This document shows, piece after piece, positions 32,241-64,000 of a DNA stretch of 64,000 bases (within the stretch, counting starts at the first letter, position 1; every line of letters begins with the position of its first letter). Position numbers and translations under genes: made by a program. Source of the stretch: Ovis canadensis. Lineage: Eukaryota; Chordata; Mammalia; Artiodactyla; Bovidae. The stretch covers positions 70,418,001 through 70,482,000 of the forward strand of contig NC_091262.1 of the NCBI RefSeq assembly GCF_042477335.2, written 5' to 3'. The notes beneath the pieces are model-generated. The model was given only the letters and a program-made list of their open reading frames with translations, had not been told where the DNA came from and did no database searches.

Positions 32241-33640
32241 AAGCTGCCCCTTTCAGGCTGTATAGCCCGGGAGCTGTGATCCCGGCCGGTTTCCCCTCCG
32301 GTCCCATAACATCTAAAGATGTTTTCCAGTTAGGACAACCTCAGAATACCCTTCCTCAAAAGCGCCAGGCGGGAAGCATGAGCGCAGCCTCCCACCTTAA
32401 AGTCCGCTCCTTTCCTTTCTCGGTCTCCTTCGCCCAGAAGTCTCAGGAAGCCGTTCCAGTCCCGAGGAGGCCCAGACCAGCCCAACCCCGGTGCACACGC
32501 CGCCGCCGAGCGCTTTCCTAGAGGTGCACCCTCCCCGCCTGCACAATGGCGAGAGTCCCCGCTTCGACTGCCCTAGACCTGAGACCCACCTGCGGCCTCT
32601 GAGCCAACAACGACCCCGCGACCAAGGACAGCGGCGAGCGCAGCCACTCGCGCCGGCGGAAGCGGCGGCCTCGGGACCCACCATTAGCCGCGTCCGGTCC
32701 GTGAGAGGGGTGGCTCCGGGACATCATATTTCTTCTTCCTTTGACTGCTCGACTCTTCTCATATTTATTTTAGCTTCAACACGTTATAAATCCTTGAGAA
32801 ATGAAACTTCGGCCCCAGGTGATGAGACTCGGTGAAGCGCCACCCCCTTCCTCCAGTTTTGTCTCCCCCCGCCGACCGCCGAAGATGGTATCACCCCGTG
32901 TCTCCCCGCCTTCGCGGGGTCGCCATCAGTTTCAAAATGGCGGCGGCCATTGCGGGGCTTCTGGCTGATCGTCACCGGCGCTGCTGAACCAACGTCAGCT
33001 TTTCTCGCTCTTGAACGTGGATTCGATTAGGGGGTTGGGAAGGGCAGTGGGCCGCGTTGGGGGAGGACTGATGAGGCAAGTGGGGGCGGAAGGAAGCTGT
33101 GCGCCTTTGGATGGGGGAGGGGGGTCTCGGCCCTCGGGGAGAGCCCGGCTCCGACTCCGCCCGGGTCTCCGCGCGGGGACGTGCCCCCCAGGGCTTCGGG
33201 TGCGACCGTCCGGGTCGTCCCTGGCTGAAGTACTCAGCGAGGGAAAGACAGTGACTTCTCCGTGGATCCAAAGCTCCCAGTCTTTCGTGGCAGTTCCTAC
33301 GATTCACTCCCAAGCTCTCCTTCCCTCCTTTCTGCCGTTTTCCGCCTCCCTTTCAGTCTCTCGATGCTGGAGGAGTTAATCCGACGCCAGCTTCGGTTCC
33401 TTAGCCTTTTGGCTGACTTGCTCTCAGCCCCCTTCCTCTGGGTCTTCCCGTCGTCTCGTACTGAGAGACGACGAGGCTACTGGGCACAAAGTAGGCGTTC
33501 TTTTTAGTTAATCGACTCCATAGACCTTGAAGACGTTACCATGCTTTTGAAAACAGTCTCCGCAACCCCACTCCCGGACCCTCCCCCGATCCCCGCATCG
33601 CCTTTGCGCGCTTCCAGCGTCATCACTCTATATACATGCT
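32240..33640. promoter_or_regulatory. CpG island between NDUFB1 (-) and CPSF2 (+): probable bidirectional promoter
   Basis: GC-rich, CpG-dense block without TATA boxes, placed between the 5' ends of two divergent genes. It should contain the non-coding first exons of both. A minus-strand donor CAG|GTGGGT at 32592-32587 is a candidate end for NDUFB1 exon 1 (exon roughly 32590-32960). The CPSF2 exon 1 boundary could not be fixed. Long open frames here on both strands are GC-content effects. Confidence 0.82.
32934..32951. promoter_or_regulatory. Near-palindromic ATGGCGGC/GGCCAT motif (YY1-type)
   Basis: AAAATGGCGGCGGCCATT contains AANATGGCGGC (YY1 consensus) on the plus strand and an AATGGCCGCC version on the minus strand. 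It lies centrally in the divergent promoter. Confidence 0.65.
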
Positions 33641-33736
33641 CAACGGTAAACAGGAGGTCAGAAAAATTTTAACTTCGGCAGGTCTGGCTTCCTGTGACCT
33701 GGCGAACGTGCGTTATCAATTGCCCGTGCTCTGATT

Positions 33737-33757
33737 TTTTTTTTTTTTTTTTTTTAA
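33737..33757. repeat. Poly(T) tract
   Basis: About 21 T residues at the CPSF2 side of the CpG island. Confidence 0.9.
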
Positions 33758-34800
33758 TTTTAGAGCCTCCTGGAGCCTTTTATGAAACTAATGCTCTCCC
33801 GGAACTGACGAAGAGGAGACTTTTCTCACTCGAGCTCCAGAGCTAACCCAGACTCTCGTTTTCCCTTAGATTTTGCATGGTTCCCCTTTGTTGTCATCAG
33901 CGTATTGCAGCCCTTATTGAGAACGAGTGGCTGTGACAGATAATTGAGGTGAAATGGTCAGCAATCCCCGCCTAGAAGGAATTTATATGGTGAGGATTCA
34001 TTCCGTTCAGTACACATTTGTGTTGCTTTGAGCCTTGTGCTTGGCATTGGCGATAAAAAAAAAGATTCATTTTACTCTTTCCCCATTCATTTAACATCCA
34101 TTCAACATATACGCTTTGCACATACATTCTTTGTGCTCACTTGTGTTAACTAAAAATGAAAAACATCGCCTGGAGACACCAAAATAGCTTTCAGGTGAAC
34201 TGGATCATTAAGGGTCAAAAGGAAAGTACTAAAATCAGGAAAAGGTCGTCCCTGGATACAGTACAGAGATGCAGAGACTGGAGAAGTTTTGGCTTACTTA
34301 GGGAGAGCAGGAGAAAGCAGCCTTGAGCATGCAGTGCAAGGGTGGGTGGTGAAGCAAGAGGGAGAGTAAGGTAAACTTGGGAAGGACCTTGCTTTCCAAG
34401 GAAGGTGTTCAGACCTAGTAGTTAGCTGGAAATCACAAGAAAGAGGCGCGAAGATGTTTGTTTTTTAGGATGGTCTGTGATTGCTTTGTGGAGAATCAAC
34501 TTGGAACAGAAAAACTAGATGAGAGGAAATTGCAGTCATTCAGGTAAGGTAATGGGTGCCTCCGCTGAGGCAGGAGAATAAAGGATGTCAGAGAGACTTC
34601 TGAAATGTCAAATAGGGTTTAACTGATGGGAGCCAATTTGGTGGTCAGAGGGTGACGTAATTTTTAGCCTGGGAGATTAAGTGGTTGGTGATACCATTAA
34701 AATCAAGTCTAAGACATGAATGTAAAAATAGTATGATGCGAGCTTACGCTTTAGGAGTGGCAAAGCACAGTCCAAAGCATTGATTTTAGAGTCTAGACTT
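33758..34800. other. CPSF2 5' intron, no gene seen
   Basis: Intronic DNA. GCCTTGTGCTTGGCATTGG near 34035 may be an L2 remnant. No coding evidence. Confidence 0.45.
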
Positions 34801-34804
34801 GGGC

Positions 34805-35065
34805 TATTACAGTAGCCACTAGCTACCTGTAACTGTTGTGCACTTGAAATTGTGGTTGGTTTGAATTGAGAGGTGTTGTAATCATAAAATACAATGAGTT
34901 AGTACCAAAATTCATTAATGTCTTAATGACTGCATGTTGAAATGATATTTTGGAAATATTGGGTTAAATAAAATGAACTTCACAAACTTCAGTGTGACTG
35001 TGAAAAAATTTTAATTACGCTTGTGGCTTGCATGATATTTTTGTTGGACAGAGCTGTTCTAGTCT
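34805..35065. mobile_element. MER5A-like hAT remnant
   Basis: ACAGTAGCCACTAGCTACCTG at one end and GTTGGACAGAGCTGTTC at the other, AT-rich in between, as in the non-autonomous hAT-Charlie MER5A family. Confidence 0.65.
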
Positions 35066-35547
35066 AGACTAATGATACAGGGATTAGTGATGATGATAGA
35101 TTTGAGCTGGGCCTTAAGATGGTGATAGTGGTGATCTCAGGGCAGCTTGCTGGCGCCCTCTGTTGCCTGTTAAGGCATTCAGGTTTTGGTTTTTTTTTTA
35201 AACAGAAGCCTTCAGAGATTTTTCAGCAAGGCATCATATTTCAGGGGTGTTTTGGAAGGTTAATCAGCAGTTAGGTTTATGTTGAGATAAAGGAAGGAAA
35301 GGCTGCAGGCCAAGAGAAACTCTAAGGTAGTGAGACCCTGTGTAAGGGTGCTTGCAATATGAATGGAAAGAGAAGAATAAATGTACAAAAGCATTCTAAG
35401 GGGGAAATAATCAGGAGTTGCTAACAGTCTAATAGTCCAAGGAGTAAAGGAAGCAGTCGAACATCTAGAGTTTCAAGTCTTGGTTACTTAAATAACAACC
35501 AGTGGATTCTGTGTCATAGAGTTATAAGGTACATGGGGCTAAAGAAA

Positions 35548-35759
35548 AGTGAAAGTGAAGTCACTCAGTCGTGTCCCACTCTTTGGGACCCCATGGACAG
35601 TAGCCTGCACCAAGCTCCTCTGTCCATGGGATTTTCAAGGCAAGAGTACTGAAGTGGGTTGCCATTTCCTTCTCCAGGGAATCTTCCCAACCCAGGGATT
35701 GAACCCAGGTCTCTCGCATTGTAGACAGACACTTTACCTTCTCAGCCATCAGGGGAGTC
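35548..35759 (-). mobile_element. Bov-tA SINE with 14-bp target duplication
   Basis: Reverse Bov-tA. Perfect repeats TGGGGCTAAAGAAA at 35534-35547 and 35760-35773. Confidence 0.93.
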
Positions 35760-35773
35760 TGGGGCTAAAGAAA

Positions 35774-36418
35774 GTTAGTCTCAAAATAGAACCAGTAAGT
35801 TTGAAAGGAGGAAGTGGGCTGCTAAATACTCTTTTTTTTTTTTTTTTAATCTCCTTGCATTTTCTTTCTTCTTTATCTAATAAGTCATGTATACCAGCTA
35901 GTTTTTTTTTTTTTTTAAATACAGAACTACCTGTATCGTGTCATCTTGATAATTGACCTTAAAATGCCTCTGTTGTCTCTTCTCTGTTTAGCAATTATCA
36001 TTAGGTCCAAAGTTTCCAAGGTCTTCCATTAGCTGACCTTTTTCTATTCATTAAGACTTTTTCATTTTTTTGATTCCATGAAATTGTGCCAGGCAAGTTT
36101 TTGTTTTGTGCTTTTGATCATGTTTTCCCCTTGTTTAGAATACCTTTTCTCTTTATCTCTTTTTACCCATGGCCTACCAGTCCATAATGAATAATTTAAG
36201 ATCCCACCTCTTTTATGATTCTCAATAATATAAATTAATGTCAGTTTTAAAAATCTTATTTCCAAGATCTTTTTTTTTAAAGGACCATATATTATTGTAT
36301 TTGCTGCTGTTCACTGTCTTTATCTTAGGAGAAGACATAGAAGTTAAACACCAAAATTAAAAACAGAAGTAAATCATTATACCACATTCATGAGACTCTT
36401 ATTTCTTTATTTTTTAGA
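35774..36418. other. CPSF2 5' intron, T-rich, no gene seen
   Basis: Contains two long T runs (about 35832 and 35902). No coding evidence. Confidence 0.45.
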
Positions 36419-36478
36419 TATATAAAGAAGTCTTCCTTTGAATTCATGGTGTTTCATCCCAAATACAACTGAGATACC
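36419..36478 (+). other. CPSF2: Candidate CPSF2 untranslated exon 2
   Basis: A T-rich tract ending TTTTTTAG precedes 36419, and a consensus GTAAGT donor begins at 36479. CPSF2 needs non-coding sequence between the CpG island and the first coding exon, and I recall 16 exons in the human gene against 14 coding exons here. It contains an out-of-context ATG. Placement is inference from splice signals only. Confidence 0.3.
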
Positions 36479-37000
36479 AGTAAGTAAAGATTGTCTAATA
36501 AAGATACAGCTTTATTATAAGCAATTATAATAAAAATATCTTTTCATCTGTTGCAATCTGGGTTTGGCTGCAAAAGTTATAAATGAGCTCATTCGGTTCT
36601 ATCTGTAAGACGCTTTGTATTTTCATGTCATAATCTAAATATAGAAAGTGGGAGAGTAAAGTAGATTTAAGGTGGAAAAGGGTTTCTCTTAGGCCATTAT
36701 TATAATTGGTACATGGAGATTTTTGACAGGGAGGTTGAAGTCCTATTTAAAACTGTATTTATAAACACGTTTCTTCAAATAGAGAATTAGTATCTGTATA
36801 TTTCTCATCCCTTAAAAATAGGAACACACTAAGTCAATGTATTTTTTATTTCAGTTTGTTTGTTTTCGCAACAGTGATTGTTAAACATGCACTGTGTAAG
36901 ACATGCGTATATAGTAAGGGTACAAACATAGAACAAACCTAGTCCTGCGTTCAGAGACCTCTCCCAAACCAAAGGAAGTGCATATAAATAGGTAGCTGTT

Positions 37001-37445
37001 CAGTTCAGTTCAGTTGCTCAGTCGTGTCCGACTCTTGGCGACCTCACGGACTGCAGTACGCCAGGCTTCCCTGTCCATCACCAACTCCCAGAGCTTACTC
37101 AAACTCTTGTCCATTGAGTCAGTGATGCCATCCAACCATCTCATCCTCTGTTTCCCCCAGTTTCCCCCTCAGTCTCTCCCATCAGGAGGGTTCCATAAGC
37201 CTCTTTTCCTTCTCCATCAGAGGGCAGACTGAATGAAAACCACAATCACAGACAACTAACCAATCTGATCACATGGACCACAGCTTTATCTAACTCAGTG
37301 AAACTATGAGCCATGCTGTGTAGGGCCACCCAAGACGGACAGGTCATGATGGAGAGTTCTGACAAAATGTGGTCCTCTGGAGGAGGGAATGGCAAACCAC
37401 TTCAGTGTTCTTGCCTTGAGAACCCCATGAAGAGTATGAAAATGC
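37001..37445 (-). mobile_element. BovB insertion with inverted 5' segment
   Basis: 37001-37185 is the BovB 3' end in minus orientation (TTCAGTTGCTCAGTCGTG). From about 37190 to 37443 the BovB 5' region is in plus orientation (TGTGGTCC, then CCACTTCAGTGTTCTTGCC and GAACCCCATGAAGAG, as in the BovB at 26.95-27.03 kb). The coding middle is absent. Direct repeats AGCTGTT at 36994-37000 and 37446-37452 enclose both parts. Confidence 0.78.
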
Positions 37446-37499
37446 AGCTGTTAATGGTGTGGAAAAGCTCAGTATTAAAGCTCATTTAATACTAGCCAT

Positions 37500-37640
37500 C
37501 TTCATTTATTCATTTAAGAACCACTTATTGTCCACCACTATGTGTTTAGGCACTGTAGGGGTGCTGGAATATAATTATAATCAAAATAGACAAAAGTCTA
37601 CTTTCATGGAGTCCTTATTTCTGGTGTAGGGGTTAAAAGG
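37500..37640 (+). repeat. L2-like remnant
   Basis: TATTCATTTAAGAACCACTTATTG through TAGGCACTGTAGGGGTGCTGG resembles an L2 3' end. Confidence 0.5.
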
Positions 37641-40216
37641 AGATAAGGGGCTGGACAAAGTGAGCAAATAAGCAGCAAATAGAGGTGGATACTGTGTATT
37701 TTGAAGAAAACAGAAGGAAAACACACATTATAGGATGTAACTGAGGTGGGGGTGGACTTTAGGTTTGTCAGAAAATGTCTCTGAAAGAATGAATTTGAGG
37801 TAGGGAAAACAATAACTCAGACTAGTTAGCAATCTTGGTGACAGCGGAGATAGAAGGAAATATATGAGAAATTATTATACTTGAGAAATATAATAGAGGT
37901 AAAATGGCAGGATTTACTGATGGATTAGATGTGAAAAACAAGTAAAAGATCAAGGATGATGCCATCAGAGACCAGATGATCTTAAAGCTGTAAGACTGGA
38001 AGATTACTTAGAGAGAAAAGAGAAAGTCCTGCAGAAAAGAGAAAAGAAAAGAGAAAGCACTGCCTCATGTAGAGGTTGGGGGAGAAGGAGGAATTAATTA
38101 AGGAGTGTGAGGAATGGCCAGTTAGATAAAAGGAAAATCAGGAGAGGGTTGACCCAGAGGAGCAGAGGAAGGTGTTTCTGGGAGGATGGAGCTGTTCTGT
38201 TGAATGCTGCTACAATTTCCAGTAAGTTGGGACCACAGAAATGTCCATTGGCTTCAGTTGTATAGAGGTTTGTCAGTGACCTTCATGAAAGCTCTTCTCA
38301 TGATATGGTGGAGAAAGATATCAGATTCAGTGGTTTGAATGGAAGATAAGAAAGTAGAGACAGGTCTGTGGACAAATATTCTGAGAAATTTTGCTGTGAA
38401 TGGAGAGCGTAGAAGTGATGAAGCAGTTGCAGGGGACTGTAGGATTGAGAGAGGGATCTTTTAAGTTGAGAAATTCTAGAGTATCTTTGTATGCTAATGG
38501 GAATGGTACATCAGTGATCCATTGATAATGTAGAAGGAGGGGATGACTGAAGAAGTTATGGAGAAGATAAACAGGAGTGGGATTCTGAGCACACACACAG
38601 GATTGGCCTTGAATGAGAGCTGGGCTCTTTGTTCTGAATGATGGGAGACACAACAGCGTATGTGCAGATAGCTTAATGTAGTAGCTATGGTATTTGGAAA
38701 ATGTGGAGTTACTGTCGGATTACTTTTGTCTTCTAATTGAGGAATGAGGTGATATTATCAACAGAGTAGGGTGGAGGGAAGGGTGCGTGATGCTTGAGCA
38801 GAGAAGAGATGTGAAATGATGGTCTCAGATGGAATGTCAACTTACTAAGAAAAATCAGATTGGTAGGTAGGACATAGTGCCTGTTTGAGATTTGGCCATG
38901 AATTTAAAGAGCAAGTAGCATAGTTGCGTGATTGGCTTTTTCCCCCTCTGGCAGCATTGAGCTGCTAGAAAAGACAAGGTGCATGATTGGAGTGAGTGAG
39001 GGTTAGGATTTTGCCAGACTTGTACAAAGAAGGACTAGAGCTGCAAAACACTTGAGTATTTGCAAAATAATCATGATGGCTCGTGGATCCATATAACATG
39101 AGTGAAGACAGGAGGTGGTCATGGACAGTGAAAAAGTAGTCAGTAAATTAGAGATACAGTGAGGCCAAAGGGTTTTTGCAGTGGGAATTCTAGAGTAGGG
39201 AAGGTGGGAGTGAGATGGGGAGATCGTTGAAAGTGAAGTTTTGAAAGTGCTGCAGTCATGATAAGGTTGTGATAAGGTCATGGTTTTGACTGTGGTGCCG
39301 GGTGGCTGAAGTGAAAAGACTATTGGAGTTGAGAAAGTCAAGAAGAGAAGAGGTCAGTAATGAAGCTACTCAGAGGAAGACTGAGTCAGGAACTAAAGTC
39401 CTCCATTAACGAGGAAGGACAGGAAAGGCTCACAGCGAGCTGGCTGGGCAGCATGAGTTCAGCAGGACTCGCGTGTTTCCAGGAGGAAGGAGAAGACATG
39501 CACTGGAGGCTGCGGTGATGAACAGGGAGCACATGCTTCCTGCTTTTGAGGTCAGGGAATCCAGGAGATATAAGGCCTCTTGAGAAGGCTGGAGGAGACA
39601 CAGAATCATTTGAGGAGAGCTAGGTTTCTGTGAAGATCTGTGGATGAGGAAAACCTTCAGAGAAGAGGGTGAAGTTCTCGGTGAGTGTAATGGTTCCAGA
39701 GGGAATACTGAAAGGATTTGGAAGGCAGAAGAGGTAGTGAATTGGTCCCACTAGGTGGACTTTGGTGACGATGGACAACCTCAGAGTCTTGGGTCTTTGG
39801 CTGTGACCGAAGTAAACAAGGATGGGAAGATGTGGTGACAGTCTGTTAAGAAAGCTGGGCAATTTACCTTAATTTGTTGATATGACCTTGGGCAGATGTT
39901 GAAGGATCATCAGCTGTGCAATGACCTCTCTCTTTTTTTCACATAATAATAATTTTAATAATAGATGCTATAGAGCAACATTAACAGTAATGAAAAGGCA
40001 CATTAATTAGAGGGAGGTCTAATAACTTAGAAAACTTTTGAATCTTTCAACATCCCCTTTTCTTCTAAGCACTCTAAGGATACATAACTGTGAATGAATA
40101 ATTCTCTTACTTGCATAGTTAACCAGAAAAGGCAAATTTATTTTAAGAACCTAAGATCTGAAATCTTGCTGTGGAGTTGTGCTTTGCTAATGAATGTTTT
40201 TAATAACGTCTATATC
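37641..40216. other. CPSF2 5' intron, no gene seen
   Basis: Purine-rich sequence with many GAGG/AGGTG runs, which produce open frames of 70-110 codons on the minus strand (38327-39862). None shows a domain, a start context or splice pattern that supports a gene. Possibly a decayed repeat that I cannot name. Confidence 0.45.
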
Positions 40217-40652
40217 AATTCAGTTCAGTCGCTCAGTCGTGTCCGACTCTTTGCGACGCCATGAATCGCAGCACGCCAGGCCTCCCTGTCCATCACCAAC
40301 TCCCGGAGTTCACTCAGACTCACGTCCATCGAGTCCGTGATGCCATCCAGCCATCTCATCCTCTGTCGTCCCCTTCTCCTCCTGCCCCCAATCCCTCCCA
40401 ACATCAGAGTCTTTTCCAATGAGTCAACTCTTCTCATGAGGTGGCCAAAGTACTGGAGCTTCAGCTTTAGCATCATTCCTTCCAAAGAAATCCCAGGGTT
40501 GATCTCTTTCAGAATGGACTGGTTGGATCTCCTTGCAGTCCAAGGGACTCTCAAGAGTCTTCTCCAACACCACAGTTCAAAAGCATCAATTCTACGGCAC
40601 TCAGCCTTCTTCACAGTCCAACTCTCACATCCATACATGACCACAGGAAACA
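40217..40652 (-). mobile_element. BovB 3'-end fragment
   Basis: Reverse complement of the BovB tail (CAGTTCAGTCGCTCAGTCGTG) back into the C-terminal coding part, which is open for 142 codons on the minus strand (starts [18 protein letters not shown]). TCTATAT occurs at both borders (about 40209 and 40653). Confidence 0.9.
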
Positions 40653-41472
40653 TCTATATAGTAGCACACAATTCTAGGTCCTAAATCCCAATAGATGTTT
40701 TCATGTTGTATCTTCTTGAAATACATAGTAAGTATCCCAACTGTATGCCATCAGATATGTTTTGAACACCTGCTATATGTCAGAATCTCTTCAGGAAGTG
40801 CAAACTATAAGGTACTACAATTGTTTATCAGTTGCTCATGTTCCAGTGCAAGGCTTCTTAACAAAATTCCCTGAAAAATATGTGAATTGCTACATGTATA
40901 TGGACCTTTTTGTTTTTTTAAAGACTGAGGGGAGCAGGAAAGATCCATAGTTTTTATCACATTGTCAAGCGGTCCTTTATTTAAGGACCACTGGTTTAGT
41001 AATAGAGAAAGACACATAAACTAATAACAGTGTAATGCAGTGTAATCACTGCCATCTCAGAGCAAAATAAAGGAGGAGCAAATTCACCTTGAAGAATAAG
41101 TTTGCTAGTTTAGTACACTACATTTATTTATTGAGAAACTTGGTGGTCTCCCTTCTAGGTAATTTATACATCATTTGAAATCTTCTAACATCCTTTTAAT
41201 GTATATTATTAATATTCATATTTTATAGGATACATAAGTGAGGGAAAATTTAACTAACCTGCTCAGAACCATATAAGTATAGATTCAAATACAGGTCAGT
41301 CTGATTCCAAAACCTACTACTTTTCATCAACCACATTGGGGGGCCACTGAAGGACTCTATATACAGGAGGGTGTAAGATTATGTTTGTACCTTCACACTT
41401 AACAATGATGGAAATAGGTCTTTAAAATGACTCTGCTTTTATGTTTAACCATGTTTTTATTTCTGTTGAAAG
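40653..41472. other. CPSF2 5' intron, no gene seen
   Basis: AT-rich intron upstream of the first coding exon; an L2-like phrase (GAACACCTGCTATATGTCAG) at about 40764. Confidence 0.45.
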
Positions 41473-41496
41473 AACCTTTTGGATTGTTGTTGTTGA

Positions 41497-63854
<22,358 letters not shown>

Positions 63855-64000
63855 AGGACATGATGTCAAAAAGTATCTGTTTGACCTTTCTAAGAAAAAA
63901 GGATTTTTATTCTAAGCTTTTGCTTTTTTGTTTTGTAACATATAAAAAGAATCTGCCAGAAAAACTTAACATGCATTTGATTTTTAAAAATGTAAATAGA
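63855..64000 (+). other. CPSF2: CPSF2 3' UTR, incomplete
   Basis: Follows the stop codon to the window end. No AATAAA is present, so the polyadenylation site lies beyond the window. Confidence 0.85.

Noticed and set aside
32276-33507. Several 80-122-codon frames on both strands between NDUFB1 and CPSF2
   Set aside because: Same CpG-island effect; overlapping frames on both strands, no recognisable protein.
38327-39862. Series of minus-strand frames (71-112 codons)
   Set aside because: Purine-rich intron DNA gives pyrimidine-coded frames on the minus strand. No start context, splice pattern or domain.

Overview
This is a window of a ruminant (probably bovid) nuclear genome. Spliced genes, CpG-island promoters and dense BovB LINEs, Bov-tA and Bov-A2 SINEs place it in the pecoran ruminants. 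The sequence does not let me separate cattle from sheep, goat or buffalo. The gene order ATXN3 (-) / NDUFB1 (-) / CPSF2 (+) is the order I know from mammals (human 14q32.12).

Layout. 1-11,150: 5' half of ATXN3 on the minus strand, exons 1-6 (residues 1-158, most of the Josephin deubiquitinase domain), with its CpG-island promoter at about 10.6-11.15 kb. Exons 7 onward, including the polyglutamine tract, lie outside the window on the left. 11,150-21,500: intergenic DNA almost entirely made of nested transposable elements. 21,500-about 32,600: NDUFB1 (complex I subunit B1, MNLL) on the minus strand, with two coding exons at 21,576-22,657 and a long 5' intron holding a nearly full-length dead BovB. 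About 32.2-33.6 kb: a CpG island between the divergent NDUFB1 and CPSF2, probably a shared bidirectional promoter. 33.6-63.9 kb: CPSF2 on the plus strand, 14 coding exons from 41,506 to 63,854. These join to exactly 782 codons plus stop, with consensus splice sites and consistent phases. The last 146 bases are 3' UTR.

Roles. ATXN3 is a cysteine deubiquitinase; Q9, C14, H119 and N134 are all visible. NDUFB1 is a single-pass accessory subunit of the mitochondrial complex I membrane arm. CPSF2 (CPSF100) is the catalytically degenerate metallo-beta-lactamase/beta-CASP partner of the CPSF73 endonuclease in pre-mRNA 3' processing. The three are housekeeping genes and share no pathway.

I see no undescribed gene system. 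The most unusual structures are in the repeats: (i) an 830-bp chimera of a Bov-tA tRNA-like head joined to a BovB reverse-transcriptase tail, flanked by a perfect 11-bp target duplication; (ii) a BovB insertion with an inverted 5' segment and target duplication; (iii) a multi-layer nest at 18.7-21.3 kb in which an L1 holds a younger L1 end, a SINE, a solo LTR and a BovB; (iv) a solo LTR with a duplicated 42-bp upstream unit; (v) a 34-bp SINE-tail insertion with a 12-bp target duplication. Repeat family names are from memory of consensus sequences and were not checked with a library.
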